From: Meghimatium bilineatum
Lineage: Eukaryota > Mollusca > Gastropoda > Stylommatophora > Philomycidae
Assembly: GCA_034231615.1 (NCBI GenBank)
Contig: CM067322.1
Span: 102,819,587-102,883,586 of the forward strand
Reading direction: 5' to 3'
Length of the DNA: 64,000 bases
Both the position numbers and the translations under genes were made by a program. Position 1 is the stretch's first letter; each line of letters starts with the position of its first letter. The notes beneath the pieces are model-generated. The model was not told where the DNA came from and made no database searches. It saw only the letters and a list, made by a program, of their open reading frames with translations. Of this stretch, positions 61,101-64,000 are shown piece by piece.

Positions 61101-62659
61101 TGACCTCCTTGGTCACCTTTTACGACATTCATGGCAGGTAACAGTGTTGATATCCTTTGTTCTCATCTCAGGGTATGTCAACACACAGTTGTGTGAATTT
61201 TATTCATATCAACACACAGGTGTATGGAGTTTATTCATGCCAACACACAAGTGTGTGGAGTTTATTCATGCCAACACACAAGTGTGTGGATTTTATTCAT
61301 GTCAACACACGGGCGTGTGGGGTTTAGTCTTGTAGATGTAGCATCTATTTCTTCTATACCTGGTGTCACAATATAGATCCCCCCCCCCTTTTTTTCACCT
61401 GGACTCACATCTTTTGCTAATCCATCTGTGAATACCACCAGTTTATATATTTTTCTTCTCATTGGCCCATCATGTTGATATCTGCAGTGTTGTCTTTTGT
61501 ATAAATTAGATAAATTAGATGGTTTTTGTGTGTTTGTGCGACTGTATTGTCAAGGCCTGTTGTAAGAGGTGACTACGGATGTTTGGGGGAATGGAGTTGG
61601 CTGTCCTTTCCCATAGAGGTTCAAACTGACCCATATGCCATGTTGAAGTCGGATGTGTCAAGCAGAGATGTGTGGATATCGAAGTGAAGCTGTAAACCCA
61701 TTCCGTTCTCTAGACTACATTCTGTTAATATGCAGATATTTGAGACTGAATGCAGAAGAAGAAGAAGAAAAAATGGTGTTGTTTTCCATTTCTTGTTTTG
61801 CAGCACATGGTTTAACATTGGTGTGTTTGGAAACCTAGTAAGTGTTAATGTTCATATATCTTTGTTGTAGATGCCTTTTCTCTCTATGATGATAGCGTTT
61901 AACATTTTCTTCTAGCATGATGTTTATAATTTTTATGATGTTTAGTGTTTTTTAATGTGATGGTTTTATATTTTAATGTTATTTAATAGTTTTATGATGG
62001 TGTTTATTTAAAAAAAAAATGATGGTGAATGTGTTTCTTGTTTTTCAGAAGTGGTAGCAATGTAAGCAGTCATAGGAGTGTCAGTCCAACTGGTAGTCAG
62101 AAAAGTGGAAGTCCAAGAAGCAGGAGTGGAAGTCCAGTGGGTAGTCATAGGAGTAGAAGTGGGAGTCCAGTTGGCAGTCATAGAAGTGGGAGTCCAGTTG
62201 GCAGTCACAGAAGTGGGAGTCCAGTTGGCAGTCACATAAGTAGGAGTCCTGCTGGTAGTCACAGGAGCAGAAGTGGGAGTCCTGTTGGTAGTCACAGAAG
62301 CAAAAGTGGTAGTCCAGCTGTCAGCCACAGAAGTAAAAATGGGAGTCCAGTAGGTAGCCACCGAAGCAGGAGTAGGAGTCCGGCTGTCAGCCACAGAAGC
62401 AAAAGTGGGAGTCCGGCTGTCAGCCACAGAAGCAAAAGTGGGAGTCCGGCTGTCAGCCACAGAAGCAAAAGTGGGAGTCCAGCAGGCAGCCACAGAAGCA
62501 AAAGTGCGAGTCCAGCAGGCAGCAACAGAAGCAGGAGCGGAAGTCCTGGTAGCCATGCAAGTGGAAGTCCTGTGGGAAGCCACCGGAGTGGTAGCTCGGA
62601 TGGCCGTAAGAGCAGAAGTGGTAGTCCAAGAAGTGGGTCAGGACACAGCAGTCGTGCAG
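55200..62659 (+). CDS. Ser/Gly/Pro/His/Arg-repeat protein, 4 exons, 3' incomplete
   Basis: Exons: 55200-55223 (MADSENEE), 56850-57312, 59461-59542, 62049-62659. Junctions are GAG|GTAACT, AAATAG|AGT, TG|GTAATA, TATATAG|GT, AG|GTGAGC, TTTTCAG|AA and GCAG|GTAGGG. Phases run 0, 1, 2 and 1 without a clash, giving about 393 residues so far. The ATG has a good context (AAAATGG). The protein is almost wholly SGSPAGSHRSGSP-type repeats that shift to SRSGSP/SKSGSP near its end, so it is low-complexity, basic and probably nuclear; dense Ser-Pro and Arg-Ser sites suggest phosphorylation. The acidic start followed by repeats recalls the N-terminal regions of transcription elongation factors such as IWS1, but no conserved domain lies in the window and I do not name it. 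Introns hold SINEs, LINE-RH2 copies and minisatellites. Minus-strand frames over exons 2 and 4 are shadows of the repeats. Confidence 0.75.
55815..56216 (-). mobile_element. LINE-RH2 3' end
   Basis: 128 open codons: FVPGHVGVRGNERADQLAS (RNase H C-terminal motif with the last catalytic Asp), then MVNQHRTGTVSRSV, LWMCLVCSDDDPTTN and stop, followed at the left by a (TTAG)n tail (TAAC in the sense direction). It sits in intron 1 of the repeat-protein gene. Confidence 0.8.
56569..56793 (+). mobile_element. SINE-A, diverged, 56 bp before an exon
   Basis: Landmarks ATGTTGTAGGAGGCGACTAA and TGCAGGAGTTTGAGATTGAA with the GAAGAA end. It is immediately upstream of exon 2 of the repeat-protein gene. Confidence 0.78.
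57396..57545 (-). mobile_element. SINE-B copy
   Basis: CTCAAACTCCAGTTAGATTT, GGACAATGGTCCTACAAGAT and GTCTAGAGAACAGAAATGTG. In intron 2 of the repeat-protein gene. Confidence 0.8.
57595..57975. repeat. Minisatellite, 53-bp unit, about 7 copies
   Basis: Units GTATAGTTGGCCAGCATG(T/C)A, AGAGAACTAGTTTCTGTACC, TACCG(TAT/AAA)AGATG. It abuts the LINE-RH2 tail at 57976. Confidence 0.93.
57976..58262 (-). mobile_element. LINE-RH2 3' end, second copy
   Basis: Same C-terminus as 55815-56216 (MVNQHRTCTVSRSV, CPVCSDDDPTTN) and same (TTAG)n tail, but truncated before the RNase H motif at 58262. Confidence 0.8.
58263..58900. other. Intron 2 stretch with a short dispersed repeat
   Basis: A 22-bp match in inverted orientation (core CCGCTGGATCAGCAACCAAC) links 58385-58410 with 6797-6820. 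Otherwise unassigned. Confidence 0.35.
58945..59380. repeat. Minisatellite, 32-bp unit, about 13 copies
   Basis: Units ACTATAAAGTTTTCTAATAT and TCTGTTGTTGTT, some with a 3-bp deletion. It ends 80 bp before exon 3 of the repeat-protein gene and contributes to its intron. Confidence 0.94.
59592..59720. repeat. Interspersed repeat R2, second copy
   Basis: See 41236-41385. In the minus direction it reads TTGATAAAGGCCTTTTGATC then GAAACATC, a hammerhead-like arrangement (59689-59718). Confidence 0.55.
60014..60062 (+). mobile_element. SINE-B tail fragment
   Basis: GGGAAGTTTGATAATGAACG plus GAAGAA tail only. Confidence 0.5.
60407..60640 (+). mobile_element. Two SINE-A head fragments in tandem
   Basis: Two 3'-truncated copies of the SINE-A 5' third (60407-60510 and 60525-60640), both with AGCAAAGAATAACG and GTGACTAAAGG/GATGACTAAAGA. 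Confidence 0.72.
60922..61170 (-). mobile_element. SINE-A copy
   Basis: CTCAAACTCCTGCAGATTAA, GATCACTTTGACCCTCAATA and GACATTCATGGCAGGTAACA. Confidence 0.82.
61190..61325. repeat. Minisatellite, 31-bp unit, about 4 copies
   Basis: Units ACACACAAGTGTGTGGAGTT plus TATTCATGCCA. Confidence 0.85.
61330..61470 (-). mobile_element. RNase H N-terminal fragment of a LINE
   Basis: Minus strand reads KLVVFTDGLAKDVSPGEKKG and GGIYIVTPG, the first strand of RNase H with its Asp (FTDG) but without the rest. A poly-C run interrupts it near 61380. Confidence 0.6.
61553..61768 (+). mobile_element. SINE-A copy
   Basis: GTTGTAAGAGGTGACTACGG, GGAGTTGGCTGTCC, GAAGTCGGATGTGTCA, ending with an expanded (GAA)n tail. 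In intron 3 of the repeat-protein gene. Confidence 0.82.
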
Positions 62660-62794
62660 GTAGGGGAATTAGTTATTTTCACTATGGTAACAACCTTAAG
62701 TTTTGTAAATACATTTTCAGTTTTAAAAGGGGGGGGGGGGGATTTACCCACATATTGACTAAATTTCTAGTACTAAAAGTCATGTTATGATTTT

Positions 62795-62965
62795 TTCCTA
62801 TGTCAACCCTCTCACCTCTTCCATCTAACTTATGAATGTCAACCCTCTCACCTCTTCCATCTAACTTATGAATGTCAACCCTCTCACCTCTTCCATCTAA
62901 CCTATGAATGTCAACCCTCTCACCTATTCCATCTAACCTATGTGGGGGATGTCAACCCTCTCACC
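62795..62965. repeat. Minisatellite, 36-bp unit, about 4 copies
   Basis: Units ATGTCAACCCTCTCACCTCT plus TCCATCTAACTTATGA. Confidence 0.9.
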
Positions 62966-62971
62966 TCTTCC

Positions 62972-63155
62972 ATCTTCTTCTTCTGCGTTCGTTCTTAAAC
63001 TCCTGCAGATTAGCAGGAAGTAGTCCGGAGAACGGAATGCGTTGTGTGATGGTTTACAGCATTACTGCGATATCTGCGCCTTTCGGCCTGACACATCCGA
63101 CTTCAGCATGGCTTTGAGTCACTGACGCTATATGTGATGGGGTAGCCAACTCCAG
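62972..63155 (-). mobile_element. SINE-A copy, 5'-truncated
   Basis: CTTCTTCTGCGTTCG start, GCAGGAAGTAGTCCGGAGAA, GCGATATCTGCGCCTTTCGG. Highly similar to the full copies, head missing. Confidence 0.85.
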
Positions 63156-63332
63156 AGATAAAGGAATAAGGGGCATTAATTTAAGCGAAAGAGGTCAGCT
63201 TATAGGAAGGGATTAGTTGTGACCATTCAATCAGTATATATTTTCTGGTGAGAATAAAAAAACTAATTTTGTGCACAATATCTAAAGCAGATTTCTGTAA
63301 AGAAATACATAAGTTCATTAGAAACACTAGAG

Positions 63333-64000
63333 CAGGGGTCGGCAACCTTTTGCTAACTGTGTACCAACTTAAGGTTTCAAATTATTCAGAGTGCCAACAT
63401 CACATATCATTTTATACAAGTCGAGGCCAATATTCTTATTTTACCATATATTTTATTTTTATATTTTAATTAATTAATATATAGTGATATTCAATAATAT
63501 GTAAAGTTGTAAACAACATTAAAAGAAATAGAGTTTCTTGAAAGATTAAAAAAAAACTTTTAAAAATTATTAATGGGAGCCTTGCCCTTGCATGGTCTTG
63601 GCCAGTTGCTCAATATCGACAACATACTTTGTCACTTTGAGTTTGACACAATTTTCTGAATGTTCAGGCGTTAGGCGACTATGCTGTGGATTTATCACTG
63701 CTTTCATGTGAGAGAAAATTTCCTCACAGGAATAGGTTGACCCAAAAGCTGAAAGAAAAGCAAAAGCAATTTTCTTCAAACAGATGTAATAATTGGAAGG
63801 GATCTCCAACAGCTGAGAATAGCTGCAGACTTTTCTAGATTTTCATTTTCCAGAGACTTCCGTAGTTCAACAACATTTTATGTCCATAATTCTGAAGATC
63901 TGAAGTTAATCTGTTGCTAAAACCCCGCTAATCGATTTATCATCAACTTTATACAGGAAACGGGAAGAATCTGCGTGCCATTTGAAATTGCTTGTCGTGC
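63333..64000 (-). mobile_element. hAT transposon 3' end, running off the window
   Basis: Terminus CAGGGGTCGGCAACCTTTT at 63333, preceded by a candidate 8-bp target CACTAGAG (63325-63332). The minus strand encodes, ending at 63570, a hATC-type C-terminus: LKKIAFAFLSAFGSTYSCEE, FSHMKAVINPQHSRLT, VKLKVTKY and MQGQGSH with stop; upstream text (LRKSLENENLEKSAAILSCW) fits the same protein in a shifted frame. It resembles domesticated hAT relatives such as the GTF2IRD2 and ZBED5 types. The other end and its target copy lie outside the window. Confidence 0.82.

Overview
The window is eukaryotic: animal nuclear DNA with spliced genes, GT-AG introns of kilobases, and a very dense load of non-LTR retrotransposons, SINE-like elements, DNA transposons and minisatellites. 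I infer an invertebrate, probably a lophotrochozoan and most likely a gastropod mollusc, from the mix of retroelements and from a RAG1-N-terminus-like ORF of a kind known from molluscan transposons. The species cannot be fixed from sequence alone.

Host genes. Three host genes can be assembled from exons whose splice phases agree. (1) A dynein light chain LC8 gene on the minus strand (3848-9957) has two coding exons giving the standard 89 residues, split by a 5.8 kb intron full of repeats. (2) An ECH1 gene on the minus strand (27082-46095, delta3,5-delta2,4-dienoyl-CoA isomerase) has seven exons, all three catalytic acids and a C-terminal SKL peroxisomal signal. Its first exon was not found. 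(3) A plus-strand gene (55200 to at least 62659) encodes a Ser/Gly/Pro/His/Arg repeat protein in four exons and runs beyond my last exon; its identity is open.

Mobile layer. Two short families dominate. SINE-A is 276 bp (copies at 12387-12662 and 48239-48514) and SINE-B is 162 bp (copies at 20589-20750 and 35412-35573). Both end in a GAAGAA tail that resembles the tail of an RNase H-bearing LINE (1-575, 15375-16549). At least five other LINE groups are present as 5'-truncated pieces; the best reverse transcriptase is at 48765-49892. DNA transposons include a hAT with perfect 8-bp target duplications (21616-23772), a hAT remnant (24077-25640), a hAT running off the right edge (63333-64000), two hAT MITEs, TTAA-flanked piggyBac-type elements, a decayed piggyBac transposase and pogo-like MITEs. 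Insertions are nested, in one place three deep (11860-12757).

Tandem repeats. More than twenty minisatellites (units 21-90 bp) occur. Several arose inside mobile elements: SINE-B copies expanded internally at four loci, a LINE expanded a 70-bp stretch, and a hAT carries a 31-bp array. The largest array (18781-20412) has 39-bp units and a 12-unit higher-order duplication.

Best candidate for something little described: the 189-codon ORF at 31536-32105, whose Cys/His pattern resembles the N-terminal region of RAG1, downstream of a 159-bp direct duplication.
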